A stretch of 64,000 bases of DNA from Dermatophilus congolensis (GCF_900447215.1 NZ_UFYA01000001.1:1488001-1552000); one strand, 5' to 3'. Shown: positions 18,130-27,539, counted from the stretch's first letter. A program made the numbers and translations. The notes: a model not told the origin generated them from the letters alone.

Positions 18130-19442
18130 AGGAGTGCCTCTCCGTGGAGAACATCGTGAATGAGTTGTTCTGATTGGGCTGGGGTTGTTGCGGGGTCAAC
18201 GGATTCGGGTGGGCTCCAGGTGCGCTGCAGGGCTGTTGAGATGTCGCCGTAGTACTGGGTAACTGGGCGAGGTGCTCCGCTGTCGAGCGAGTCACGGATC
18301 AGGTCTGCCATGGGAAATTTTTTGCGGATGGTGGGGTTGTCGTAGACCTTTTTGCGTGCTGCGGGGTTACCGGTGCCGAGCATGTACATCGTTTGATGTT
18401 CGACGTTGGTAATGCATTGGATTGCTTCCCAAGCTGCGGGTTTGTTGGTGCTTGCAGCGTTGACGCCTAGTTCGATGCCTCCTAGTGGAGGGCGGGATTT
18501 TTGACCTGCGACTGATTGGGGGTAGCGGGCCCAGGCGACGTCGTCGATGAAGTCAGCTTTGCGTTCGGCCAGTGCCGCCCATACGTAGGGCCAGTTGAGG
18601 AGGAATCCGGAGCTAGCGTTTGCGATGAATAGGTCTAAAGCGGCAGTTTCATCGCTGGAGCTGAGGGCTGGCCCGCCGACTCCGGCTGTGGTGAGGGAGT
18701 GGATGATTTCGGCGGCGCGTTTTCCTGCTGGGCTGTTGATGCCGAGGTCGACTTTTTTGCCGGTGGCGCCTGAGTTTTTAACTATTTTTCCGTTGGCGCT
18801 TTCGATGAGGGCGTTGATCCATACGGAGTATCCCTCGTATCGGGAGGCTTGGACGCCAAGAGTCTTTTTTTGTGATGCGGCGGCGTGAATGATTTGGTCC
18901 CAGGTGACGGGGTTGGTCATATCGAGTCCGGCAGCTTTGGCGACGGATTTGCGGTACCAGAGGATTTGGGTGTTTGCCCACATCGGTGCCGCGAATAGGG
19001 TGTTTTTCCATTGTGCTGCCGTGACGATGGGGGCTACGGCGTCGTCGGTGAGGGTGTGGCGTTTGTCGGTAGGGGCTGGGTCGAGGAATCCAGCTTCAGC
19101 GAATTCCGCGACGAAGACGGGGTCCAGGCTCATCAGATCTATGCCTGGATCGCTGGCAGCGAGGCGTCGTAGGAGTTGTTGTCGTTGATCGCTGGCGCTA
19201 TTGGGCAGCACTTGAGTGGTGATTGTGTATGCGCCTTTGGCTGCTTTGGTGCATTCGGCGGCGAGTCTGGCTTGGCCGTGTTTGGTGGGGTCGTTTCCGC
19301 CTGAGTCGGGGTTGATATACCAGGTGATCTGTTGGGGATTGGTGGCGGAGGTGTTTCGGCCACAGCTGGTTAGTGCTGCGGCGCTTGTGGCTGTAATGGC
19401 CAGGGCAACTGTGAATGCGGTAATTGAGCGTGGTGAGGGCAT
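18126..19442 (-). CDS. Extracellular sugar-binding lipoprotein (LpqY-like)
   Basis: This is the substrate-binding protein of the importer, anchored by a lipid. The 438-residue precursor has a signal peptide and lipobox LTSC (C27), then a family-1 solute-binding fold. Recognisable segments are QITWYINPDSGGND, QRQQLLRRLAASDPGIDLMS, FAAPMWANTQILWYRK and FLLNWPYVW. The operon order binding protein-permease-permease-ATPase is that of mycobacterial lpqY-sugA-sugB-sugC (trehalose recycling), and the length and motifs fit. Maltodextrin or another alpha-glucoside is possible; the ligand is inferred, not seen. AAAGGAG sits 6 bases before ATG. It is divergent from the first carbonic anhydrase gene. Confidence 0.9.
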   Translation of the reverse strand: MPSPRSITAFTVALAITATSAAALTSCGRNTSATNPQQITWYINPDSGGNDPTKHGQARLAAECTKAAKGAYTITTQVLPNSASDQRQQLLRRLAASDPGIDLMSLDPVFVAEFAEAGFLDPAPTDKRHTLTDDAVAPIVTAAQWKNTLFAAPMWANTQILWYRKSVAKAAGLDMTNPVTWDQIIHAAASQKKTLGVQASRYEGYSVWINALIESANGKIVKNSGATGKKVDLGINSPAGKRAAEIIHSLTTAGVGGPALSSSDETAALDLFIANASSGFLLNWPYVWAALAERKADFIDDVAWARYPQSVAGQKSRPPLGGIELGVNAASTNKPAAWEAIQCITNVEHQTMYMLGTGNPAARKKVYDNPTIRKKFPMADLIRDSLDSGAPRPVTQYYGDISTALQRTWSPPESVDPATTPAQSEQLIHDVLHGEALL

Positions 19443-19683
19443 GAATACTCCTTTGGATTCTGTGCCCTTCTGGTAAGGGGTGAGGGTGACACGTCGCGGG
19501 CTGCGTCATTGCTGCTCGTGACTGTTGGTGTTATTCCCCCGGATCCGTTGAGAAGACACCCCGTCTCGGGTTCCTGCATCTTAGGCACGCTTGCGGTTTT
19601 TTCAGTTGAACTACGCGTTTCTGGTGCCGATGGGGTTGTGAAAGGCCTGCTGCTTCGGTTGGCTCGTGTTCGGAAGGAATCCG

Positions 19684-20400
19684 ATGGCTGTCTCTTCGCC
19701 CTCCCAGTCTGCTGAGTTTGTTTCTGGTTCCGCTCTGGAAGGTGCCACTCATAGGTCGAACCTGACTATTCGGTCGGTGCCGGTGGCGGCTTCTCCGGTG
19801 GCCTCGTTTGCGGAGCTGATGTCGGGAAATATTCGGTATGTCTCTGATCATGCGGATAGTCCCAGGCGAGGCCAGCAGCGCCGGTCGGCAACGGTTTCTA
19901 GCCAGAATCCTTTCGCGGTTGTTTTTGGGTGCGCGGATTCACGTGTTCCTGCTGAGATTTTGTTTGATCAGGGTTTGGGTGACTTGTTTGTTATCCGTAC
20001 AGCAGGTCACGTGGTGGGGCCTTCGGAGTTGGGGTCGTTGGAGTATGCGGTGGGGCATTTGAATACTCCGTTGATTGCGGTGTTGGCGCATGATTCGTGC
20101 GGGGCGGTACAGGCGGCCATTGACTGCGCCTCGAGTGGGCGCATGCCTGACGATCATGTGCGTGATGTTTTGGAGCGGATCGTCCCGAATGTCAACGCGG
20201 CTAGGAGCCGTGGGGAGACTGCTACGGCCGATATTGAGCGCTCGCATGCGCGGGCGGTGATGTCGTTGATTCCGGAGCGTTCTCCGTTGATTGCTGATCG
20301 GATTGCGCAGGGGCGGTTGGCGATTGTCGCGCTGAAGTACCAGTTGAGTGATGGGACTGCCCGGGTGTTGGACAGTATTGGTCCTCTTGGTGCACGTTGA
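19684..20400 (+). CDS. Beta-class carbonic anhydrase (first of a tandem pair)
   Basis: The enzyme interconverts CO2 and bicarbonate. Zinc ligands and the Asp-Arg dyad are visible: C83, D85 and R87 in GCADSR, and H136 and C139 in HDSCG. GAAGGA is spaced 6-7 bases from ATG 19684, giving 238 residues; an in-frame GTG at 19666 lies upstream of that site. About 50 N-terminal residues before the core are Ser/Ala-rich and not signal-like. A close relative follows after 117 bases, so the pair probably arose by duplication and divergence. Confidence 0.93.
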   Translation: MAVSSPSQSAEFVSGSALEGATHRSNLTIRSVPVAASPVASFAELMSGNIRYVSDHADSPRRGQQRRSATVSSQNPFAVVFGCADSRVPAEILFDQGLGDLFVIRTAGHVVGPSELGSLEYAVGHLNTPLIAVLAHDSCGAVQAAIDCASSGRMPDDHVRDVLERIVPNVNAARSRGETATADIERSHARAVMSLIPERSPLIADRIAQGRLAIVALKYQLSDGTARVLDSIGPLGAR

Positions 20401-20517
20401 TATGTGTTGATTCGCCTTTGCCGCCTGGTGGGTGGGCGTGGCGGATAGGTGCCTTATTTGCTGAGGGTGTCCGCGTAGTGTGATCGCCGATGTTGTGTTG
20501 CGTTGAGGAGCTGCGCT

Positions 20518-21180
20518 GTGCCCGAGATTAATCCCATGACGGGTTCGACGCGTCCGCATACTCCGACTGCTGCGTGGCGTGCGATTTCTGCTGGAAATGA
20601 GCGGTTTGTGCAGGGGAAGCCTCTTCACCCTAATCAGGGGGCAGAGAGGCGTTTTGAGTTAACTGGTGGTCAGCAGCCGTTTGCGGCGATTTTTGGTTGT
20701 TCTGATTCTCGCGTGGCTGCCGAAGTGATTTTTGATCGTGGGTTGGGTGATCTTTTCGTTATTCGCACAGCGGGGCATGTGGCTGGCCCCACCGAGATCG
20801 GCTCTTTGGAGTACGGGTCAGAGATTTTGGGGATCCCATTGATCATTGTGCTTGGGCATGATTCGTGTGGGGCAGTGTCGTCGGCGATCACGGCTTTTGA
20901 GACTGGAGAAATGCCTCATGGGTTTGTGCGGGATTTGGTAGAGCGGGTGACTCCAAGCGTGAATGCGGCATATCGCAAGGGCGCAACGAGTGCTGATGAG
21001 ATTGAGGCTGAGCATGTTCGTGCCACGGTGCATTTGTTGAGGCAGCGTTCTCGCCCGATTGCGGAGCGAATCGAGAATGGCTCTTTGGCGATCGTGGGAT
21101 TGGTGTACAAGCTTTCTGATGGCGCAGCGCAGGTGTTGGAGGTTGCTGGCCGTATCGACGGTTTGGAGTCGTCGGGGTGA
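20518..21180 (+). CDS. Beta-class carbonic anhydrase (second of a tandem pair)
   Basis: The 220-residue enzyme has the zinc set C61, D63, R65 (GCSDSR) and H114, C117 (HDSCG). It shares with the upstream copy the segments DRGLGDLFVIRTAGHVAGP, GSLEY, VNAAYRKGAT-like and IVGLVYKLSDG-like, so both should be active. GTG 20518 is preferred because TTGAGGAG lies 7 bases upstream. The gene ends at a strong bidirectional hairpin shared with glmM. Confidence 0.93.
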   Translation: MPEINPMTGSTRPHTPTAAWRAISAGNERFVQGKPLHPNQGAERRFELTGGQQPFAAIFGCSDSRVAAEVIFDRGLGDLFVIRTAGHVAGPTEIGSLEYGSEILGIPLIIVLGHDSCGAVSSAITAFETGEMPHGFVRDLVERVTPSVNAAYRKGATSADEIEAEHVRATVHLLRQRSRPIAERIENGSLAIVGLVYKLSDGAAQVLEVAGRIDGLESSG

Positions 21181-21181
21181 G

Positions 21182-21230
21182 AGAAATGGCCGGGCTGTTG
21201 TCCGTGGTGGAGCGATGCCCGGCCATTTCT
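21182..21230. terminator. Bidirectional terminator between carbonic anhydrase and glmM
   Basis: A perfect 14-bp stem (AGAAATGGCCGGGC and complement) encloses a 21-base loop between convergent genes. Confidence 0.8.
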
Positions 21231-21240
21231 AGTGTGGTGT

Positions 21241-22590
21241 TTATAGGGCGAGTTCGCGTCGGACCACTTCGGCTAGCGATGCGGCTACCGATGCAGCTTC
21301 TTCGCTGGTTGCGGCTTCTACCATGACGCGGACAACTGGTTCGGTGCCTGATTTGCGTAGCAGTACGCGCCCTGAGTCGCCGAGGTCGGCTTCGGCCTGG
21401 CGAATAGCCTCGGCGACTGCTTCGTTGGTTTCGACGGCGTTTTTGTCGACGTCTTTAACGTTGATGAGTGATTGCGGTAGGCGCTGCACCACAGATGCGA
21501 GGTCTCGCAAGGCGCGGCCAGTTTGGGCGACTCGTGCTGCCAAAGTGAGGCCTGTGAGGGTACCGTCGCCGGTGCTGGCGTGGTCGAGGAGGATGACGTG
21601 GCCAGACTGCTCACCGCCGAGGGTATGGCCGTTGGCGAGCATGTCTTCGAGAACGTAACGGTCACCTACTGCTGTTTTGCGAACTGTGATGCCGTTGGCT
21701 TCCATTGCTTTGAACAAGCCCAGGTTGCTCATGACTGTTGCGACGAGGGTGTCGTTGGCAAGTGAGCCGAATTCTTTGGCTCCGATGGCAAGGATTGCCA
21801 TGATCTGGTCACCGTCGACGGGTGCACCAGTGTGGTCTACGGCAAGGCAGCGGTCAGCGTCGCCGTCGTGAGCAATGCCGAGGTCTGCTTTGTGTTCCAC
21901 GACCGCGGTTTGCAGCATTTCTAGGTGCGTGGATCCGTAGCCGTCGTTGATGTTGAGGCCGTCGGGTTCTCCACCGATAACTTTGACTTTGGCTCCGGCC
22001 GCGCGGAACGCCTGTGGTGAGACGACGCTGGCGGCGCCGTGGGCAGCGTCGACGACGATTTTGAGGCCATCGAGGCGGTGCGGCAGGGCAGTTAGCAGGT
22101 GAGCAACGTATCGCGAGTTTGCGTCTGTGAGGGGGCGTACGCGACCGACTCGGAATCCGGTGGGGCGTTCCCATTCTTGGCCCAGTCTGGCTTCGATGGC
22201 GTCTTCGATGGCGTCGTCGAGCTTGAAGCCTTGGGATGTGAAGAATTTGATGCCATTGTCTGGCATCGCGTTGTGGCTCGCGGACAACATGACGCCGAGA
22301 TCAGCATTCATGTCTTTAGTGAGGAATGCCGTAGCAGGTGTGGGAACCACGCCTGCGTCATAGACATCTACTCCTGCAGAGGCAAGCCCGGCGATTACTG
22401 CTGCGGAGAGGAATTCACCAGATGCGCGTGGGTCACGGCCGACCACAGCTGTCATCCGGCCAGTGTTGTTGCTGCAGCGGTGCTCGAATAGCTCGTGCGC
22501 AGCAGCTGTAGCTAGCGATAACGCAAGTTCAGCGGTGATGTCGCGGTTTGCGAGTCCTCGGACTCCGTCAGTTCCAAACAGTCTCGCCAT
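21241..22590 (-). CDS. glmM: Phosphoglucosamine mutase
   Basis: GlmM converts glucosamine-6-phosphate to glucosamine-1-phosphate for UDP-GlcNAc and peptidoglycan synthesis. The 449-residue protein begins [15 protein letters not shown]. It has the phosphoserine loop SASHN (103-107), the magnesium loop DGDADR (242-247), the sugar loop GGEQSGHV and the phosphate-binding [12 protein letters not shown] near the C-terminus. ATG 22590 is the family start; AAGGAGA lies about 12 bases upstream. The frame remains open to 22896 across the rpsI terminator, which is not coding. The rplM-rpsI-glmM order is standard in actinobacteria. Confidence 0.97.
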   Translation of the reverse strand: MARLFGTDGVRGLANRDITAELALSLATAAAHELFEHRCSNNTGRMTAVVGRDPRASGEFLSAAVIAGLASAGVDVYDAGVVPTPATAFLTKDMNADLGVMLSASHNAMPDNGIKFFTSQGFKLDDAIEDAIEARLGQEWERPTGFRVGRVRPLTDANSRYVAHLLTALPHRLDGLKIVVDAAHGAASVVSPQAFRAAGAKVKVIGGEPDGLNINDGYGSTHLEMLQTAVVEHKADLGIAHDGDADRCLAVDHTGAPVDGDQIMAILAIGAKEFGSLANDTLVATVMSNLGLFKAMEANGITVRKTAVGDRYVLEDMLANGHTLGGEQSGHVILLDHASTGDGTLTGLTLAARVAQTGRALRDLASVVQRLPQSLINVKDVDKNAVETNEAVAEAIRQAEADLGDSGRVLLRKSGTEPVVRVMVEAATSEEAASVAASLAEVVRRELAL

Positions 22591-22761
22591 GAGAGTTCCG
22601 CATCTCCTTCGTCTGAGTGCTGCGCATGAAGCGTGGTGGGGGGCGGTGAAGTGAGTCGCAGTTGTGTGAATGCTTGCGGTCAACCAGGTCGAGATAGATA
22701 CCCGGTGAACCAGCCTAACCCTGTTATTCGGGCTGGTAGGGATTCCCACATAGGTAGACGG

Positions 22762-22801
22762 CAGATGGCCGCCACCTCCTGCTGAGGATGACGGCCATCT
22801 G
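22762..22801 (-). terminator. Terminator after rpsI
   Basis: A 10-bp stem (CAGATGGCCG with CGGCCATCTG) closes a 20-base loop 28 bases past the rpsI stop. It separates rplM-rpsI from glmM. Confidence 0.7.
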
Positions 22802-22828
22802 GCGCATGTATCGGCTGAGCCGACCGGA

Positions 22829-23335
22829 TCAGCGCTTGCTGTACTGAGGCGCCTTGCGGGCCTTCTTGAGACCAGCCTTCTTGCGCTCGGGAACACGAGC
22901 GTCGCGGCTGAGCAGTCCGGCTTTCTTGAGGCCAGGACGGTTCAGGTCAACGTCAATGCCGTTGAGGCTGCGGGCGATGCCCAGACGGATCGCACCGGCC
23001 TGACCGGAGGGGCCACCACCAGCAACGCGCACGAGAACGTCGTATGCGCCCTCGAGCTCGAGCACCTTGAAGGGCTCGTTGACAATCTGCTGGTGAACCT
23101 TGTTCGGGAAGTAGTCGTCAAGGCCACGGCCGTTGATCTTCCACTGGCCAGAGCCGGGGACGATGCGCACGCGAGCGATGGCCTGCTTGCGGCGGCCGGT
23201 GGCAGCACCAGGGGCCGAAGCCGAGGGGCGCTCGCCCGTAGCGGCCTGTGCCGGGGCTTCACTGGATTCGGTGGTGTAGCTGGAAAGAGCCGGCTCATTC
23301 TCGTCGAGCTGGGCGTCCATGTCAATATCGGTCAC
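22829..23335 (-). CDS. rpsI: 30S ribosomal protein S9
   Basis: S9 contacts the P-site tRNA through its C-terminal tail, here ending APQYSKR as required. The core ([39 protein letters not shown]) is intact. An acidic, Ala/Ser-rich extension of about 46 residues precedes it, as in several actinobacteria. The start is GTG 23335 with AGGAGA just upstream. rplM ends 51 bases upstream. Confidence 0.97.
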   Translation of the reverse strand: MTDIDMDAQLDENEPALSSYTTESSEAPAQAATGERPSASAPGAATGRRKQAIARVRIVPGSGQWKINGRGLDDYFPNKVHQQIVNEPFKVLELEGAYDVLVRVAGGGPSGQAGAIRLGIARSLNGIDVDLNRPGLKKAGLLSRDARVPERKKAGLKKARKAPQYSKR

Positions 23336-23386
23336 GGTTCTCCTCGTTTTTTCTGCGCTTAGGTCACGTACGTCGAAGACGCGTGA

Positions 23387-23830
23387 TTACTGCGCGACCT
23401 GCGAGATCTCGTAGGGCACCGGACGCTGGGCCTGGTGGGGGTGCTCAGAGCCTGCGTACACCTTGAGCTTGCTCATCTGCTGACGTGCGAGCGAGTTCTT
23501 GGGAAGCATGCCACGGATGGCTTTCTCCACTGCACGCTCGGGGTTCTTGGCGAGCAGCTCGGTGTAGCTGGTAGCGCGCAGACCACCGGGGAACCCGGAG
23601 TGGCTGTAAGCCTTCTTCTGCTCAGCCTTGTTGCCCGTAAGAGCAACCTTGTCAGCGTTGATGATGATGACGAAGTCACCGGTGTCAATGTGCGGCGCGA
23701 ACGTTGGCTTGTGCTTGCCGCGCAGGAGCTGTGCCGCCTGCGAGGCGAGACGACCGAGCACAACATCGGTAGCGTCGATGATGTGCCAGGAGCGCTCAAT
23801 GTCGCCCGGCTTCGGGGTGTAAGTACGCAC
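23387..23830 (-). CDS. rplM: 50S ribosomal protein L13
   Basis: L13 is an early-assembly 50S protein. GTG 23830 gives the usual 147 residues starting (M)[34 protein letters not shown] and the C-terminal [20 protein letters not shown] are typical. AAGG lies 5 bases before this GTG. Another in-frame GTG at 23872 would add 14 residues but has no ribosome site. It leads the rplM-rpsI pair. Confidence 0.96.
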   Translation of the reverse strand: MRTYTPKPGDIERSWHIIDATDVVLGRLASQAAQLLRGKHKPTFAPHIDTGDFVIIINADKVALTGNKAEQKKAYSHSGFPGGLRATSYTELLAKNPERAVEKAIRGMLPKNSLARQQMSKLKVYAGSEHPHQAQRPVPYEISQVAQ

Positions 23831-24186
23831 GAGTGCCTTGCTTTCTGTTGCGGACTGCGAATCGCGTGCCACCGGCCGGAGCGGCGAAAGCCACAGGAGC
23901 GACCTAGCCGAAGTGCCGATGGCTCACCCGTCCGAAATCGAAGATCACGGGGTAGACACGACATGCTGCGACAGCTCTTGCAGAGCGTTCACACTTTCGC
24001 ATCCAGCGAGCACTGACCGGCGGAGGGCAGCAACACGTAACAGTCATCTACTCTACCGTTCGATCACACGCCTCCAGAAATCCACTCAAAACATGCTTTG
24101 AAGTGCAAATTCACCTCCTCTATTGCCTCCTAATCCTATTCATGCACATGTTTTATGCATAAATTTTCTGCAAAAAGGAGCAGTAT
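23831..24186. promoter_or_regulatory. Divergent control region between rplM and the winged-helix regulator
   Basis: About 355 bases hold the promoters of rplM (minus) and of the regulator (plus). A perfect 12-bp palindrome TTTATGCATAAA at 24152-24163 lies 11 bases before the regulator's AAGGAG (24175-24180). It could be an operator or overlap its -10 region. No gene was found; the plus strand becomes markedly C/A-rich here. Confidence 0.4.
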
Positions 24187-24789
24187 GTGCCTATGACTAC
24201 CCCTACCGACCCCACCGACAACGACCACCCTCTCCCCCACCCGGCAGAACTTGACCAAATATCACTACGCACTCTTGCCCACCCCATGCGATCTCGCATC
24301 CTCGCCGAACTACGCAGCATTGGCCGAGCCACCTCCGCAGACCTCGCCAAAGCCCTAGATACAAGCACCGGCGTGACCAGCTACCACCTACGCGCCCTAG
24401 CTAACGCAGGACTCATCACTACCAGCGAACTCAGCGGCCGCCGCCGATACTGGAGCCTGACTACAGAAAATCGCATCATCGACACTTCCGAAGAAGATCC
24501 CGCCGATGAAGCCTCCGCCGAATGGCTCGCCCGTGACTACGCCGCCTACTTCGGCACCAAAGTCCAAAACTGGATTAGCCACACCTCACAGTGGCCCCCT
24601 ACCTGGCAAGAACTATGTGGACTCGAAGACCGACTTGTCCTTGTCACCGATACTCAACTTGCCGCACTCCAAGAAGAAATCGCTGCCATCCTTGAGCGAT
24701 ACCGCCGTGTCGGAGCAGGAAACCCCACTGCTAAACGCGTCACTTTCTACACCTGTGCACTGCCTGTTGACGCTCCCCCACGACTCTAA
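24187..24789 (+). CDS. Winged-helix transcriptional regulator (ArsR-like HTH)
   Basis: The 200-residue protein carries an N-terminal DNA-binding domain. LRTLAHPMRSRILAELR opens the helix set, LAKALDTSTGVTSYHLRALA is the recognition helix and LSGRRRYWSL the wing. A helical C-terminal half of about 110 residues follows, with conserved W positions (ASAEWLARDYAAYF) and an ALQEEI..ILERYR helix. This is typical of ArsR-type regulators with an added helical domain. GTG 24187 is 6 bases after AAGGAG; ATG 24193 is also in frame. It is the only plus-strand gene between glmM and the adenosine deaminase gene. Its target and ligand are unknown; autoregulation through the nearby palindrome is a guess. Confidence 0.85.
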   Translation: MPMTTPTDPTDNDHPLPHPAELDQISLRTLAHPMRSRILAELRSIGRATSADLAKALDTSTGVTSYHLRALANAGLITTSELSGRRRYWSLTTENRIIDTSEEDPADEASAEWLARDYAAYFGTKVQNWISHTSQWPPTWQELCGLEDRLVLVTDTQLAALQEEIAAILERYRRVGAGNPTAKRVTFYTCALPVDAPPRL

Positions 24790-24876
24790 GAAGCACACCA
24801 CGTACCTCACACTGCGACGTCTAACTCCTAGCAGTACTCAGGGCAGCCAATCAAGGATCTGCGCCCCACGAAAAAG

Positions 24877-25704
24877 TCACTCAGGCAGCTCTCGAACACA
24901 TCGAGCAGCTGCAGCCCGAGCCGAAAGCTGATGATCAGCCGGATAACGAACTTCTTCTAAGCACAGGCCGTGCGGCGGCATCACCGTCACCGCTGGGTTC
25001 CTTCGACGTTCTCCCAGCACGAGTGCTGGCCAATCTGTCGTTTGCTTCCCCTCCCCCACAGGTACGACTCCCCCAACCAAGGCACGCACCATTGAGTGGC
25101 AAAACGCATCGGCAATGATTGTGCCTATTACTAGCGGGCCACGGCGCTCCCACTCATACGCCAACAGATTGCGTATCGTGGTAGCCCCTTCTCGCGGCTT
25201 GCAGTACGCAGCAAAGTCATGCAAACCCAGCATCTGCTGGGCCGCCAAATGCATGGCAGAAACATCCAATTGCCGCTTGTGGACGACAATTCCGCTCCGC
25301 TGCAACGGATCTAATTCTGATGGCTCATCAGTAAGGGTGTAGGAATACCTTCTCGACAACGCCGAAAAACGAGCATCAAACCCTACCGGCGCCTGCTGGA
25401 CCTTGCGAACGACGATATCGGCTGGCAATACGCCAGCTAAGCGAGTAACAGCAGCAGCTTCCGGTGTGCGTTGCGACCGTCCTGGCAACCGGTGGAAAGC
25501 TGACTCTTCAACGTCTACGTGTAGTACCGATCCACGAGCATGAACTCCTGCGTCTGTGCGTCCAGCTACGACCAGACGTACATCGTGACGCAGTATTTTT
25601 TCGAGGGCTGTAGTCAGTTCTCCTTCGACAGTGCGTAGTCCTGGCTGCTTAGCCCACCCCGAGAAAGCAGTACCGTCATAGGCGAAGTCGATTCGCAACC
25701 TCAT
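24877..25704 (-). CDS. truA: tRNA pseudouridine(38-40) synthase TruA
   Basis: TruA isomerises uridines 38-40 in the tRNA anticodon arm. The catalytic Asp is in GRTDAGVHARG, and the N-terminus MRLRIDFAYDGTAFSGW and the C-terminal FCHSMVRALVGGVVPVG fit the family at 275 residues. AAGGAGA precedes ATG 25704 by 5-6 bases. A 27-bp hairpin lies between it and rplQ, 23 bases upstream of the start, so transcription from the alpha operon may be attenuated before truA. Confidence 0.96.
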   Translation of the reverse strand: MRLRIDFAYDGTAFSGWAKQPGLRTVEGELTTALEKILRHDVRLVVAGRTDAGVHARGSVLHVDVEESAFHRLPGRSQRTPEAAAVTRLAGVLPADIVVRKVQQAPVGFDARFSALSRRYSYTLTDEPSELDPLQRSGIVVHKRQLDVSAMHLAAQQMLGLHDFAAYCKPREGATTIRNLLAYEWERRGPLVIGTIIADAFCHSMVRALVGGVVPVGEGKQTTDWPALVLGERRRNPAVTVMPPHGLCLEEVRYPADHQLSARAAAARCVRELPE

Positions 25705-25727
25705 TGCCGTCTCCTTAGTTGAATACC

Positions 25728-25784
25728 CACATATATGAAGTGGCTGTGACCATCCAAGATGGTCACAGCCACTTCATATATGTG
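25728..25784 (-). terminator. 27-bp perfect hairpin between rplQ and truA
   Basis: Positions 25728-25754 pair without mismatch with 25758-25784 around a CAA loop. It lies 14 bases after the rplQ stop and 23 bases before the truA start. There is no U-tract on the minus strand. It may terminate, attenuate or be an RNase III processing site. Confidence 0.75.
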
Positions 25785-25797
25785 TCACATGCGCGGA

Positions 25798-26274
25798 TCA
25801 GGCCTCGCTAGACTCCGCGGCTTCGGGAGCGGAGGTCTCTTCGGCAGCAGCCTGCTCTTTGACAGAGCGCTTGGTTGCAGCCTCAGCCTCAGCGACCGTG
25901 GCTTGCTTAGCGGACATCGGCTCACGAACCAACTCGATAACCACCATAGGAGCGTTGTCTCCCTTACGGTTACCGATCTTGGTCGTGCGGGTGTACCCAC
26001 CCTCGCGGTTTGCCATGTCAGGAGCGATCTCCGTGAAGAGGCGGTGCACAGCGCCCTTGTCACGGACAACAGTCATGACCTGACGGCGAGCGTGCAGATC
26101 ACCACGCTTGGCGAATGTAACCATGCGCTCGGCCAAGGGGCGCAAGCGCTTGGCCTTGGCGGCGGTGGTGGTAATGCGGTCGTGCTGGAACAAGGCGGTG
26201 GCCAAGTTCGAGAGGATGAGGCGCTCGTGGGCGGGGCTACCGCCAACGCGACGGCCTTTAGTAGGCGTAGGCAT
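25798..26274 (-). CDS. rplQ: 50S ribosomal protein L17
   Basis: L17 lines the peptide exit tunnel. The N-terminal core [48 protein letters not shown]-type end and length of about 120 are standard. A low-complexity Ala/Glu tail of about 38 residues follows, common in actinobacteria. It is the last gene of the alpha operon, 49 bases after rpoA. Confidence 0.97.
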   Translation of the reverse strand: MPTPTKGRRVGGSPAHERLILSNLATALFQHDRITTTAAKAKRLRPLAERMVTFAKRGDLHARRQVMTVVRDKGAVHRLFTEIAPDMANREGGYTRTTKIGNRKGDNAPMVVIELVREPMSAKQATVAEAEAATKRSVKEQAAAEETSAPEAAESSEA

Positions 26275-26323
26275 TACGTGTTCTCCCTAGAGTTGTTCAG
26301 GCCGCTCCGCGGAAGCGGATCGG

Positions 26324-27334
26324 TCAGTACTGCTCGCCGTCGCTGAATGCGGCATCTTCATCGAAGCGGTCGCCCAAGGCGGCTGGGTCGAATCCAGGCG
26401 GGCTGTCTTTGAGAGCCAGTCCCATGCCTGTCAGCTTCTGGGTGACCTCGTCAATGGACTTGGCACCGAAGTTACGGATGTCAAGGAGATCTGCTTCGCT
26501 GCGCCCAACCAACTCACCCACGGTGTGGATGCCCTCACGCTTGAGGCAGTTGTAGGAGCGGACAGTCAGGTCGAGTTCCTCGATGGGAAGGGCGAGATCA
26601 GCTGCCAAGGCGGCGTCGGTCGGCGATGGCCCCATGTCGATACCTTCGGCCTCGACGTTGAGCTCCCGAGCAAGCCCGAAGAGCTCGACAAGCGTCATGC
26701 CTGCAGAAGCAAGTGCATCGCGAGGCGCCATGCTGCGCTTCGTTTCGACATCAACGATCAATTTGTCGAAGTCGGTACGCTGCTCCACACGCGTGGCCTC
26801 AACCTTGTAGGTCACTGCCAGTACTGGGGAGTAGATCGAGTCAACCGGGATACGGCCAATCTCGGTCTCGACTGCCTTGTTTTGGTGGGCGGACACATAT
26901 CCACGGCCGCGTTCGACTGTCAGCTCCATCTCGAGCTTGCCATCCTCGTTGAGGGTGGCGATCTCGAGTTCGGGGTTGTGCACCTCGACTCCTGCTGGCG
27001 GAGCAATGTCCGCTGCAGTCACTACACCGGGGCCCTGCTTGCGCAGGTACATCACGACAGGCTCGTCGTGATCGCTGCTGACAATGATCCCCTTGATGTT
27101 GAGGATCAGTTCCGTGACGTCCTCTTTAACCCCTGGGATCGTCGAGAACTCATGGAGAACACCGTCGATACGGATGCTGGTAACAGATGCTCCAGGGATG
27201 CTCGACAAAAGCGTCCGGCGAAGCGAGTTACCGAGTGTGTACCCAAAGCCCGGCTCAAGCGGTTCAATGACGAACCGGGAACGCGTGGGCGAAACCACGT
27301 CCTCAGTGAGGACAGGGCGCTGTGCGATCAGCAC
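26324..27334 (-). CDS. rpoA: DNA-directed RNA polymerase subunit alpha
   Basis: The 336-residue subunit starts polymerase assembly and its C-terminal domain contacts UP elements and activators. GTG 27334 gives (M)[12 protein letters not shown] and has AAGGA upstream; the frame is open to 27352. The N-terminal dimer domain has [20 protein letters not shown]. The C-terminal domain has [20 protein letters not shown] and [14 protein letters not shown] double hairpin lies between it and rpsD. Confidence 0.97.
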   Translation of the reverse strand: MLIAQRPVLTEDVVSPTRSRFVIEPLEPGFGYTLGNSLRRTLLSSIPGASVTSIRIDGVLHEFSTIPGVKEDVTELILNIKGIIVSSDHDEPVVMYLRKQGPGVVTAADIAPPAGVEVHNPELEIATLNEDGKLEMELTVERGRGYVSAHQNKAVETEIGRIPVDSIYSPVLAVTYKVEATRVEQRTDFDKLIVDVETKRSMAPRDALASAGMTLVELFGLARELNVEAEGIDMGPSPTDAALAADLALPIEELDLTVRSYNCLKREGIHTVGELVGRSEADLLDIRNFGAKSIDEVTQKLTGMGLALKDSPPGFDPAALGDRFDEDAAFSDGEQY

Positions 27335-27472
27335 GATTTCTTTCCTTCCCACGATCTACCGCTATATGAAGATCGTGAATGCGGCTATAGCCGTGACACC
27401 CGTCGTCTCTGTCTACGGCGAGTGGCCCCACTCCCCCGTGTGGCACGAGGTCATCACGTAGGTCGCAGGGAT

Positions 27473-27539
27473 GGAGCGACTGTGTATTAACAAGTGAATA
27501 CACAGTCGCTCCGCGCACATCTCGTCGAGGTGTGCGCGG
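27473..27539 (-). terminator. Two tandem hairpins between rpsD and rpoA
   Basis: A 16-bp perfect stem (27473-27488 with 27497-27512, loop AACAAGTG) directly abuts a 9-bp stem CCGCGCACA (27511-27519 with 27531-27539). They lie just after the rpsD stop. No U-tract follows, so partial termination or processing is possible. Confidence 0.7.

Noticed and set aside
22591-22896. N-terminal extension of glmM to 551 residues
   Set aside because: The extra sequence crosses the rpsI terminator and lacks similarity; [12 protein letters not shown] is the family N-terminus.
22700-24200. dif-like recombination site at the composition switch
   Set aside because: No 28-bp sequence resembling XerC/XerD binding arms could be found by eye.
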